The notes beneath the pieces were generated by a model that did no database searches, was not told where the DNA came from, and was given only the letters and a program-made list of their open reading frames with translations. The translations under genes and the position numbers were made by a program. Positions 8,420-16,598 of a stretch of 64,000 bases of DNA are shown here, piece after piece. How positions within the stretch are numbered: position 1 is the stretch's first letter; each line of letters opens with the position of its first letter. The stretch lies in the NCBI RefSeq assembly GCF_022829635.1, contig NZ_JAKSYO010000055.1, positions 23,749-87,748 on the forward strand, given 5' to 3'. Source of the stretch: Methylobacterium sp. E-066. Lineage in GTDB: Bacteria; Pseudomonadota; Alphaproteobacteria; Rhizobiales; Beijerinckiaceae.

Positions 8420-9910
8420 ATGCGGCGCAGACTGATCGCGACCCTGGTCGCCTTTCTCACCCCCGCGACAACCCTCGCCGCCTCCCAAGATAGCTTTGCC
8501 CGCATCGACGCCATCGACCGCGCCTCTCTGGTGATGACCGTGGAAACCGGCATCGTCCCGCGGGACCTCGGGGTGCGGATCGCCCAAGCCCTCGATCAGG
8601 TCGCCTCGGAGGCCGCCAAGCCGGGCGTCGAGCGGCCGGACGATTACCTGCGGATCGAGCCGCTGATCACCGCCATCGCCGGCCCGGATGCCACGCGGAT
8701 GCATTCCGGCCGCAGCCGGCAGGACATCATCCCGACCGTGCTGAAGCTCGACCAGCGCGACCGGCTGCTCGACCTCGCCCAGGCCCTGGATGGGACCCGC
8801 GCCGCCCTCCTGACCGTCGCCGAGCGGGAGGCCGACACGATCGTCCCGGCCTACACCAACGGAGTGCAGGCGCAGCCGACCACGCTCGGCCACTATCTGC
8901 TCGGCTATGCCGGGGCGCTGGCCCGCGACGCGGACCGCCTGCGCGAGAGCTGGGCGCGGGTGAACCTGTCGCCGCTCGGCGCCGCTGCTCTCGGCACGTC
9001 GAGCTTTCCGGTCGATCGCGGCCGGCTCGCCGGGCTGCTCGGCTTCGATGCGCCGGTGGAGAACAGCTACGATGCCGGCCAGCTCGCCCCGATGGATCTC
9101 GGCCTGGAGCTGACCGGCCTGTCGGCCAACCTCGCCACCACGGCCGGCAGCTTCGCGCAGGACCTCTACGCGCAGTACCATCAGACCCGGCCGTGGATCC
9201 TGCTGCGCGAGGGCGCCCTGACCGGCCCGAGCAGCATCATGCCGCAGAAGCGTAATCCGGTGGCGCTCTACAGCCTGCGCATGAAGGCGAGCGACGTGGT
9301 CGCCGCCGCCCAGGCCTTCGTCATCATGGCCCACAACGTCGAGTCCGGCATGCCGGACTACAAGCGCAACCAGTCCGAGCCCCCGGGCCGGACCATCTCC
9401 GAGGCGGCCGAGACCTGCCGGCGCTGGACCCGGGTCCTCGACGGGCTGGTGATCGACCGGGCCCGGGCCGCCGACGAGGTCGCGGCCGATTACTCCACCA
9501 CCACGGAGCTCGCCGACACCCTCCAGCGCGAGGCCGACGTGCCGTTCCGGCTCGGGCACCATTTCGCCTCCGAGCTGGTCAGCTATGGCCGCAGCCACGA
9601 CCTGCGCCCGGCCGATCTGCCCTTCGCCGAGGTGAAGCGGATCTACGCGGAGGCCGCCGCCGGCTCGGGCCTCAAGCCGGACCTGCCCCTCGACGAGGCC
9701 CGGTTCCGGGCGGCCCTGTCGGCGCGGGGCATGATCGACGCCGCCAAGGGCCTGGGCGGCCCGCAACCCGCGGAGGTCCGGCGCATGCTCGCCGCCGCCC
9801 GGACGCGCCTCGACGCCGACCGGACCTGGCTGGCCGATCGCCGCACCGCGCTCGCGGCGGCACGCGGCCGATTGGATGCGGCTTTTGCGAATATCAAAAA
9901 AGGGCCGTAG
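8420..9910 (+). CDS. Exported argininosuccinate lyase/fumarase superfamily enzyme
   Basis: Member of the fumarase/aspartase/argininosuccinate lyase superfamily (496 aa). The signature GPSSIMPQKRNPVA is at about residues 269-282, and the N-terminal substrate block MHSGRSRQD resembles the ArgH block. Unlike ArgH it carries an N-terminal signal peptide (MRRRLIATLVAFLTP, cleavage near LAA-SQ), so it is probably periplasmic. The ATG at 8420 was chosen because AGGAGC lies 8 bp upstream and the signal peptide follows at once; a start at 8345 would bury it. The region after residue 400 is Ala/Arg-rich. The substrate is unknown, and the lone argG at 34 kb is not linked to it. Confidence 0.8.
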   Translation: MRRRLIATLVAFLTPATTLAASQDSFARIDAIDRASLVMTVETGIVPRDLGVRIAQALDQVASEAAKPGVERPDDYLRIEPLITAIAGPDATRMHSGRSRQDIIPTVLKLDQRDRLLDLAQALDGTRAALLTVAEREADTIVPAYTNGVQAQPTTLGHYLLGYAGALARDADRLRESWARVNLSPLGAAALGTSSFPVDRGRLAGLLGFDAPVENSYDAGQLAPMDLGLELTGLSANLATTAGSFAQDLYAQYHQTRPWILLREGALTGPSSIMPQKRNPVALYSLRMKASDVVAAAQAFVIMAHNVESGMPDYKRNQSEPPGRTISEAAETCRRWTRVLDGLVIDRARAADEVAADYSTTTELADTLQREADVPFRLGHHFASELVSYGRSHDLRPADLPFAEVKRIYAEAAAGSGLKPDLPLDEARFRAALSARGMIDAAKGLGGPQPAEVRRMLAAARTRLDADRTWLADRRTALAAARGRLDAAFANIKKGP

Positions 9911-9937
9911 GGCCGTTCCTGCTCGGCACCCCTTTAA

Positions 9938-9996
9938 CCCACTTCCCTCATCCTGAGGCGCGAGCGCAGCGAGCCGCGAAGGATGAGGGAAGTGGG
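9938..9996. repeat. Short copy of the CCTCATCC palindrome (family C)
   Basis: Perfect 16-bp inverted arms (9938-9953 and 9981-9996) around a 27-bp loop that itself contains a GAGCGCAGCGAGC hairpin. It is related to the longer doublets at 18271, 33906, 45359 and 56904 but has only one unit. It may also act as a stem-loop after the upstream lyase gene. The remaining gap to 10172 shows nothing else. Confidence 0.75.
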
Positions 9997-10172
9997 TGGG
10001 ATTGGCCTGGTGGCGGGCGTCAAGCGGGCGAAATGCTTCATCTTGAGAGAAACGGGCTCACCTAACCCCGCGCGAACACCGGACCTTGCCAACCCTGACA
10101 TCGGCATTCCCAAAAATCTTTGCCGTGACAGGGCCCATATTGCGGTGTAGCGGCCCTCACGCCCGACAATTA

Positions 10173-11258
10173 GTGCGGGTGCATCCCCCGCTGGTCGCCT
10201 TGCCCCCCTTCCGCACCCTCGGCCTCTGGGCCGCCCTCGTCGCCGTGTCCGCGGCCGTCTCGTACGGGCTGCTGCTCGCGCAGTTCCCAGCGGCGTTGCT
10301 GCTCGGCCCGATGATCGCGGCCATCGCCTTCGGGGTCGGCGGCTCCCGGCTGCACGTGCCGCGCGTCGCCTTCAACGCCTCTCAGGCGATGATCGGATGC
10401 CTGGTCGCCCACGCCGTCACCGGGCAGATCGCCCAGACCCTGTTCGAGGACGGGCCGCTGATCGTGGCCGTCGTGCTCGTGACCGTGGCGGCGAGCGGCT
10501 TCGTCGGCTGGGTTCTGACCCGGTTGCGGGTGCTGCCCGGCACCACGGCGGCCTGGGGTTCCTCGCCCGGGGGCGCCTCGGCCATGGTGGCGATGGCCGA
10601 GGATTTCGGCGCGGATCCGCGGCTCGTGGCCTTCATGCAGTATGTCCGCGTGGCCGCGGTGGTGTTCTCGGCCTCGCTCGCCGCCCGGTTCCTGATGGAG
10701 GCGCCAATCCCGGGGGCGGCCCCCGGCGCGGCCGAGGTGACCGGGCCGGTCGCGCTGCTGGCGACCCTCGCTGTGGCGGTGGTCGGTGCCGGCGCGGCCC
10801 TGGCCCTGAGGGTCCCGGCCGGCGCCCAGGTCGGCCCGATGGTGCTCGGCAGTCTGCTCCATGCCAGCGGCCTGGTGCGGATGTCCCTGCCGGCGCCGAT
10901 CCTCGAACTCGCCTATGCCTGCATCGGAATCTATGTCGGCCTGCGCTTCACCCGGGAGACCCTGCGGCTGACCTTCTCGGCGCTGCCCGGCATCCTGGCG
11001 GCGACGTTTTCCGTGATCGCCCTGTGCGCTGCCTGGGGCTGGGGCCTGACCTTCCTGCTGCCGATCGACCTGCTCACCGCGGTGCTGGCCACCAGCCCGG
11101 GCGGCCTCGATTCCGTGGCGATCATCGCGGTCGGCTCGAAGGCGGACGTCTCCTTCGTGCTCGCCGTGCAGACCCTGCGGCTGTTCGTGGTGCTGCTCAC
11201 CGGGCCGCTGCTCGCCAAGTGGATCAGCCGGTCCGTGCCGGAGGGCGCGGCTCGATGA
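10173..11258 (+). CDS. AbrB family membrane protein (ammonia monooxygenase-like)
   Basis: Polytopic inner-membrane protein of the AbrB/COG3180 family, annotated in other genomes as an AbrB duplication protein or putative transporter. The sequence shows about ten hydrophobic segments and two similar halves, both with a PMxxGSLLHASG / PMIAAIAFG-like region; a conserved block GTTAAWGSSPGGASAMVAMAEDFGAD lies mid-protein and a counterpart LATSPGGLDSVAIIAVGSKAD near the end. The start is uncertain. GTG at 10173 (361 aa) fits family length, while a TTG at 10086 would add 29 residues. The stop overlaps dgkA as ATGA. The function is not established. Confidence 0.75.
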   Translation: MRVHPPLVALPPFRTLGLWAALVAVSAAVSYGLLLAQFPAALLLGPMIAAIAFGVGGSRLHVPRVAFNASQAMIGCLVAHAVTGQIAQTLFEDGPLIVAVVLVTVAASGFVGWVLTRLRVLPGTTAAWGSSPGGASAMVAMAEDFGADPRLVAFMQYVRVAAVVFSASLAARFLMEAPIPGAAPGAAEVTGPVALLATLAVAVVGAGAALALRVPAGAQVGPMVLGSLLHASGLVRMSLPAPILELAYACIGIYVGLRFTRETLRLTFSALPGILAATFSVIALCAAWGWGLTFLLPIDLLTAVLATSPGGLDSVAIIAVGSKADVSFVLAVQTLRLFVVLLTGPLLAKWISRSVPEGAAR

Positions 11259-11602
11259 ACGCCCTGGTCCTCGCCTTCCTCAATTCCTGGCGCGGCCTGC
11301 GCCACGGCGCCCGCACCGAGCGGGCGGTGCGGCAGGAGCTGATGCTGCTGGCGCTCGGCGTGCCCGTCGCCTTCTTCCTCGGCGCGACCCTGTGGGTCCG
11401 GGTGGCCCTGATGGCGAGCCTGCTGCTGATGCTGGCCGCCGAGTTCCTCAACACCGCCGTGGAGAAGCTCTGCGACCACGTCCACCCCGGCCACCACCCG
11501 ATGATCGGCACCGTGAAAGACTTGGCCTCCGCCGGGACCTTCATGGCGCAGGTGGCGGCGCTGCTGGTGTGGGTGGCGGCTTTGGTGGAACGGGTGGGGT
11601 AG
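11255..11602 (+). CDS. dgkA: Diacylglycerol kinase
   Basis: Small three-helix membrane kinase that recycles diacylglycerol to phosphatidic acid. The family residues are visible: Glu in RAVRQELMLL, the AEFLNTAVEKLCD motif carrying the metal and ATP-binding Glu and Asn, and TVKDLASAG. At 115 aa it has the standard prokaryotic length (DgkA/DagK type). The ATG overlaps the stop of the AbrB-like gene (ATGA), implying co-translation. The ilvA start follows 87 bp later. Confidence 0.93.
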   Translation: MNALVLAFLNSWRGLRHGARTERAVRQELMLLALGVPVAFFLGATLWVRVALMASLLLMLAAEFLNTAVEKLCDHVHPGHHPMIGTVKDLASAGTFMAQVAALLVWVAALVERVG

Positions 11603-11688
11603 CAGACCCGATCGGGAGCGTCGCTCGCATCTCGCGGCGCGAGGGTCTATCTCCGGCCATCCGCGTCACGCGTCCCAAGTCCCAAAAC

Positions 11689-13212
11689 ATGACCGACTAC
11701 ATCCGAAAGATCCTGACCGCCCGCGTCTACGACGTGGCGATCGAGAGCCCCCTCGATCCGATGCCGCGGATGACCCAGCGGCTCGGTCGGCCCGTGCTCC
11801 TGAAGCGCGAGGACCTGCAGCCGGTCTTCTCGTTCAAGCTGCGGGGCGCCTACAACAAGATGTCGGGACTGAGCCCGGACCAGATTGCCCGGGGCGTCGT
11901 CTGCGCCTCGGCGGGCAATCACGCGCAGGGCGTGGCGCTGGCGGCGGCCAAGCTCGGGGCCCGGGCGGTGATCGTGATGCCGCGCACCACCCCGTCGATC
12001 AAGGTCGATGCCTGCCGGGCGCGCGGCGCCGAAGTGGTGCTGCACGGCGACGCCTTCGACGAGGCCCTGGCCCAGGCGAAGATCCTGGAGGCCGAGCAGG
12101 GCCTGACCTTCTTGCACCCGTTCGACGATCCCGAGGTGATCGCCGGCCAGGGGACGATCGGCAAGGAGATCCTGGAGCAGCATACCGGGCCGATCGAGGC
12201 GATCTTCGTGCCGGTGGGCGGCGGCGGGCTGGCGGCCGGGATCGCGACCTTCGTGAAGTACCTGCGCCCGGGCACCAAGGTGATCGGCGTCGAGCCGGAG
12301 GATGCCGCCTGCATGGCCGCGGCGCTGGCCGCCGACACACGGGTCAGCCTGCCTTCGGTCGGGCTGTTCGCCGACGGCGTCGCCGTGCGCCAGGCCGGCG
12401 AGGAGACCTTTCGGCTTTGCCGCGAGCATCTCGACGAAGTCATCACCGTTGACACCGATGCCATGTGCGCGGCGGTGAAGGACATCTTCGACGACACGCG
12501 GGCGGTGTCCGAGCCGTCCGGGGCGCTGAGCCTCGCCGGGGCCAAGCTCTATGCCGAGCGCGAGGGTGGCGACGGCACCCTGATCGCGATCTCCTCGGGG
12601 GCCAATCTCAACTTCGACCGGCTGCGCCACATCGCCGAGCGGGCGGAGATCGGCGAGCAGCGCGAGGTCCTGCTCGGCGTCACCATCCCGGAGCAGCCCG
12701 GCGCCTACCGGGCCTTCATCCGGGCGCTCGGGCCCCGGGCGATCACCGAGTTCAACTATCGCCACGCGCCGGGGGCGGAGGCGCAGATCTTCGTCGGCAT
12801 CAACGTCGCCGGGGGCAAGCGCGAGAAGCAGGCGCTGATCGGCGACCTACGCGAGGCCGGCTATCGCGTCCTCGACATGAGCGACAACGAGATGGCCAAG
12901 GTCCATGTCCGCTACATGGTCGGCGGCCGGGCCGTGGGCGTGGCGCATGAGCGGCTGTTCCGCTTCCAGTTCCCGGAGCGGCCGGGGGCGCTGATGAAGT
13001 TCCTGGACGCCCTGGGGCCGAACTTCGACATCACCCTGTTCCACTACCGCAACCACGGCGCCGATTACGGCCGGGTACTGGCCGGGATCGCGGTGCCTCC
13101 GGCCGAGCGCGTCCGGTTCGACGAAGCGATCGAGGCCCTGGGCTATCCGGCCACCGACGAGACCGAGAACCCTGCCTACCGGCTGTTCCTGGATGGCGAG
13201 GCGGCTGCCTGA
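11689..13212 (+). CDS. ilvA: Threonine ammonia-lyase (biosynthetic threonine deaminase)
   Basis: PLP enzyme converting threonine to 2-oxobutanoate, the first committed step of isoleucine synthesis. The Schiff-base lysine is Lys50 in FSFKLRGAYNK, the phosphate and substrate loop is SAGNHAQGVA at about residue 75, and the PLP phosphate loop is PVGGGGLAAG. Residues from about 325 onward form two ACT-like regulatory domains, so this is the long, isoleucine-inhibited form (507 aa). The start at 11689 was chosen because the upstream open frame is an antisense-like arginine-rich extension. It converges with the MgtC gene with only 3 bp between stop codons. Confidence 0.95.
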   Translation: MTDYIRKILTARVYDVAIESPLDPMPRMTQRLGRPVLLKREDLQPVFSFKLRGAYNKMSGLSPDQIARGVVCASAGNHAQGVALAAAKLGARAVIVMPRTTPSIKVDACRARGAEVVLHGDAFDEALAQAKILEAEQGLTFLHPFDDPEVIAGQGTIGKEILEQHTGPIEAIFVPVGGGGLAAGIATFVKYLRPGTKVIGVEPEDAACMAAALAADTRVSLPSVGLFADGVAVRQAGEETFRLCREHLDEVITVDTDAMCAAVKDIFDDTRAVSEPSGALSLAGAKLYAEREGGDGTLIAISSGANLNFDRLRHIAERAEIGEQREVLLGVTIPEQPGAYRAFIRALGPRAITEFNYRHAPGAEAQIFVGINVAGGKREKQALIGDLREAGYRVLDMSDNEMAKVHVRYMVGGRAVGVAHERLFRFQFPERPGALMKFLDALGPNFDITLFHYRNHGADYGRVLAGIAVPPAERVRFDEAIEALGYPATDETENPAYRLFLDGEAAA

Positions 13213-13215
13213 CTC

Positions 13216-13875
13216 TCAGCTGTCGACGGTATCGACCGAGATTACGTCGTCTGTCGCGCGCAGCTTGGCGGCGATCGCCTCGAAGCTGGTGCGCGACAGC
13301 CGGACGAAGGTGACGGTCACCTCGTCGAGATCCGGGTCGGAGGCCGGCCGGGTGGTGAACTGGCGGACCCGCGAGGCGCGCTCGCCCGTGACGTCGTGGA
13401 GCGTGTCGATCGACATCGTGCCCTTGCGGACGGTCATCCGCAGGGTCTGCGACCGCATCCGTTCGCGCCAGCGCTCCTCGAATGGCTTGATCCCGGCGAG
13501 GATCCCGACCACCAGGGCCGTGGTCGCCAGAGCCGGCACGTAGAGCCCGCTGCCCACCGCCAGGCCGATCGCCGCCACGCCCCAGAGGCTCGCCGCGGTG
13601 GTCAGGCCCTTCACCACCTCGCCGCGCAGCAGGATCGTACCCGCCCCGAGGAAGCCGATGCCCGACACCACCTGCGCGGCCATGCGCGAGGGATCGAGCA
13701 CGATGTTCTTGGTGCCGAGCACGTCGCTGAAGCCGAAGGCCGAGACGATCATGATCAGGCAGGAGCCGACGCAGACGAGCATGTGCGTCCGCAAGCCCGC
13801 CGCCCAGAGCAGCCGCTCGCGCTCCAGCCCGATCACGCTGCCGGCCAAAGCCGCCAGGGCGAGCCGGGTCACCAT
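13216..13875 (-). CDS. MgtC/SapB family membrane protein
   Basis: MgtC-like protein (219 aa from the ATG) with about five membrane segments. Diagnostic blocks are VIGLERER near the N-terminus, RTHMLVCVGSCLIM, and VSGIGFLGAGTIL followed by VKGLTTAASLW. A soluble ACT-like C-terminal domain (about 140-219) is present as in longer MgtC proteins. The family is tied to magnesium limitation and intracellular survival; the role here is not shown. The Shine-Dalgarno GGAGG (13899-13903) lies 23 nt from the ATG but 5 nt from an in-frame CTG at 13893, which would give a more family-like N-terminus starting ISNAEMVTRL. Confidence 0.88.
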   Translation of the reverse strand: MVTRLALAALAGSVIGLERERLLWAAGLRTHMLVCVGSCLIMIVSAFGFSDVLGTKNIVLDPSRMAAQVVSGIGFLGAGTILLRGEVVKGLTTAASLWGVAAIGLAVGSGLYVPALATTALVVGILAGIKPFEERWRERMRSQTLRMTVRKGTMSIDTLHDVTGERASRVRQFTTRPASDPDLDEVTVTFVRLSRTSFEAIAAKLRATDDVISVDTVDS

Positions 13876-13980
13876 CTCGGCATTGCTGATCAGAATCGCC
13901 TCCGTCTCTCGGCATTACGCGGAGTATTTTTGGGGGTACCGGGAGGGCGGATCAAGGCGGGTTCGGGATTCGACCGTACT

Positions 13981-14072
13981 CGTCATTGCGAGCGCAGCGA
14001 AGCAACCCAGGGACGCGCCACGTCCTGGGATCGCGCCCTGCCCTAGGTTGCTTCGCTGCGCTCGCAATGACG
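13981..14072. repeat. Inverted doublet of GTCATTGCGAGCG palindromes (family B)
   Basis: Two 32-bp copies (13981-14012 and 14041-14072), 31/32 identical when one is reverse-complemented, face each other across a 28-bp spacer. Each begins CGTCATTGCGAGCGCAGCG and also contains a short GC hairpin. This is a dispersed-repeat style well known in Hyphomicrobiales. It lies in the gap between the mgtC and ecsC genes. Confidence 0.85.
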
Positions 14073-14101
14073 GCGAGGCGGCGTCGTCGAGAGACTCCTG
14101 C

Positions 14102-15040
14102 TCAGGCCACCCCGAGTGCCGCCTTCTCCACCTCGTAGGCCGCCCGCACGGCCGCAGCGCCATAGGACCGCTCCAGCCGTCGCACGGTGAAATGCGCGCG
14201 GGCGGTCGATTGGAAGTGGCTCATGAAGGCGGTGTTCACCGCGGCGCCGCCGAAGGCGCCCAGAACCGGCACCGCCTGGGCGGCGACCTTCTGGGAGACC
14301 ACGAGGCCGAACCGGGCCGCGATCTGCGCGGTGAACCGGATCAGCGCCGGGGCCGACTGGTCGAGCAGGGTCTTGCTGCCCGCGTAGCGAGCCGCCTCTG
14401 ACAGGGTCTTGGCCAGGGCCGCGCGCACGGCGAAGTAGCCGCTCTCGGTGAGCGCCGAGCCGGCCTCGGTCTCGGGCGGCGTGCGACCGCCCAGCGCAAA
14501 GACCTGGACGCAGGCCAGCGCGCCCTCCGGCGTTTCTAGATCCTCGCCCTCCTCCCGGGCGATCTCGGCGATCGAGCGCAGCATCAGTGTGGTCGAAACC
14601 GGAAGCTCCACCGCCAGGGTCGCGAGCCCGAACGCGCCCCCGATGGCGCCGGAGAGCGCGGCGAAGGCCTTGTGCTTGGTGTCGCCCGAGCCCAGCAGCC
14701 GGGTCAGCCGGCTCTCCGTCTTGGCGACGCCAGCCTCGATCGCGGTGCCGTCCGCGGGGACCACGTTCGTGCGCGGCAGCGTCGCCAGGGCGACCCGCAG
14801 GGCGCCGCGCATCGCCGCCTCGGTGGACCGGCCGACCGCTTCAGTGACCGGGGCGGGCAGCGAGCGGCCGATGATGTCGAGGGGGGCACCGGCGGCCGAG
14901 GACAGACGCGCCGCAAGACTCGGCCGCTCCAGCACCTGCACGGCCCGGCGCAGCGCGGCGAGATCGGCGTCGCTCAGGGCCGTCTCGGGGATCGTCGCCG
15001 GCACGGTCGCGTCGGCGCGGGTGAGGTCGGTCGTGCTCAT
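14102..15040 (-). CDS. EcsC family protein
   Basis: 312-residue protein resembling the EcsC family: a long helical, alanine-rich protein with the conserved segment AFAALSGAIGGAFGLATLAVELPVSTTLMLRSIAEIAREEGEDL in the middle, where the hydrophobic stretch suggests membrane association. The C-terminal part (FGLVVSQKVAAQAVPVLGAFGGAAVN) is also typical. EcsC was named from a Bacillus ABC-transporter locus, but the biochemical role is unknown. It lies 25 bp downstream of ampG on the same strand, so the two are probably co-transcribed. Confidence 0.82.
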   Translation of the reverse strand: MSTTDLTRADATVPATIPETALSDADLAALRRAVQVLERPSLAARLSSAAGAPLDIIGRSLPAPVTEAVGRSTEAAMRGALRVALATLPRTNVVPADGTAIEAGVAKTESRLTRLLGSGDTKHKAFAALSGAIGGAFGLATLAVELPVSTTLMLRSIAEIAREEGEDLETPEGALACVQVFALGGRTPPETEAGSALTESGYFAVRAALAKTLSEAARYAGSKTLLDQSAPALIRFTAQIAARFGLVVSQKVAAQAVPVLGAFGGAAVNTAFMSHFQSTARAHFTVRRLERSYGAAAVRAAYEVEKAALGVA

Positions 15041-15065
15041 CCGTGAATCCCTGGATCTGTTCGCG

Positions 15066-16448
15066 TCACGCGGTGCCGGAGGCCCGCGCCGTGGAAGGAA
15101 GCTCGGGCGCCGGGATGCGGTTCCCCGCCTCCTCGGCCGCCCGCGCCGCGGCCTCGTCCTGCCGCTGCCCGCGTCGCCCGACCGCGAGGCACAGGATCAG
15201 CACCGGGATCCCGACCAGCGAGGTCATCACGAAGAAGGCCGGATAGCCGATCGCCGCGACCACGAAGCCCGAGGAGCCGGCGATCAGCTTGCCCGGGAGG
15301 GCGTAGAGCGAGGAGAACAGCGCGTACTGCGTCGCCGCATAGGCCGTGCTGGTGAGGCTGGACATGTAGGCGATGAGGACGATGCCCGCGAAGGATCCGC
15401 AGAAGTTCTCGATCGAGATCGCCACCGTCAAGCGCCAGATCTCGGGGGCGCCGGCCGAGAGCCATGCGAAGGCGAGATGCGAGGATGCGGCCAGGAAGGC
15501 GCCGAGCAGCAGCGTCGGGAACAAGCCCAGCCGGGCGAGCGCCCAGCCGCCGGCGAAGCCTCCGGCGATGCCGACCCAGATGCCGTAGAGCTTGGTGACG
15601 GTGGCGATCTCCTTCAGGTCGAAGCCGAGCGCCCGGTAGAGCGGGCTCGCCATCACGCCGGAGAGGAAGTCCGGCAGGCGGTAGAGCGCCACCAGCAGCA
15701 GGATGCCCCAGAGCGCGCCGCCGAAGCGGCCGTGCAGCTCGGTCAGCGGCTCCAGAATGGCCCGGTGCATCGACCAGAACCGGGAATGGCCGGTGGCATC
15801 GGCCTGAACCCGCGGCGGCGCGTCGAAGGCCGGCGCCAGCAGGGCGGCAATCATGCCCACCAGCATCAGGGCGGCCATGGTCAGGTAGGCGAGGGTCCAG
15901 CCGCCGGACGCGGCGATGAACAGGGCGCCGGCCCCGGCCGCGATCAGCCCGAGCCGATAGCCGAGGTTCGAGGTCGCCGCCAGGATGCCCTGGAAGTCGC
16001 TGCCGGCGGCGTCGATGCGCCAGCCATCCACCACCACGTCCTGGCTGGCGGCGCAGAACGCCACCAGGAAGGCGCCGAGCCCTAAGAGCGCCAGGTCGGT
16101 CTTCGGGTCCGAGAAGGCCATGAGGACCAGGCACAGGGCGACCGCGGCCTGCGTCGTCACCATCCAGGCCCGGCGCCGGCCGAGCCGCGCGCTCAGGACA
16201 GGCACGTTCAGCCGGTCGATCGCCGGAGCCCAGAGGAATTTCAGCGAATACGGGAGCGCGACGTAGCTGAACAGGCCGATCGCCCGCACGTCGATATCCG
16301 AGAAGGCGAGCCGGAGCGTGAAGGTCCCGAGCACCAGCAGCAGCGGCAGGCCGGAGGAGAATCCGAGCGCCAGCATCAGCACGATCCGCCGGTCCTCGAC
16401 GATGTCGCGCAGGTGGAAGCGACGCAAAGCCTGTGGCGGGTTGCCCAT
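15066..16448 (-). CDS. ampG: AmpG-like MFS permease (muropeptide transporter)
   Basis: Twelve-segment major facilitator protein (460 aa) of the AmpG type, which imports anhydro-muropeptides during peptidoglycan recycling. Family hallmarks are LGFSSGLPLLLVLGT at the first helix, YSLKFLWAPAIDR in the second loop, and FCAASQDVVVDGWRID in helix four. The C-terminal 40 residues are Arg/Ala-rich and probably cytosolic. The ATG at 16448 follows an AGGAG sequence by about 9 bp. The downstream EcsC gene is close and co-oriented. No beta-lactamase or ampR gene is nearby. Confidence 0.85.
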   Translation of the reverse strand: MGNPPQALRRFHLRDIVEDRRIVLMLALGFSSGLPLLLVLGTFTLRLAFSDIDVRAIGLFSYVALPYSLKFLWAPAIDRLNVPVLSARLGRRRAWMVTTQAAVALCLVLMAFSDPKTDLALLGLGAFLVAFCAASQDVVVDGWRIDAAGSDFQGILAATSNLGYRLGLIAAGAGALFIAASGGWTLAYLTMAALMLVGMIAALLAPAFDAPPRVQADATGHSRFWSMHRAILEPLTELHGRFGGALWGILLLVALYRLPDFLSGVMASPLYRALGFDLKEIATVTKLYGIWVGIAGGFAGGWALARLGLFPTLLLGAFLAASSHLAFAWLSAGAPEIWRLTVAISIENFCGSFAGIVLIAYMSSLTSTAYAATQYALFSSLYALPGKLIAGSSGFVVAAIGYPAFFVMTSLVGIPVLILCLAVGRRGQRQDEAAARAAEEAGNRIPAPELPSTARASGTA

Positions 16449-16598
16449 CGCATGGAACTCCTGAGCTCTATTGGCCTTGATCCCGCGAAATCGTGGCAGC
16501 CTTGGGCCGTTCGGGTCTTGGCTGAATCGGGAGGCCGAGCGCCTTTATCATGGTCGAAGCATGCTTAACGCGGTGTCCACGTTCCGCAGCCGCGGAGC

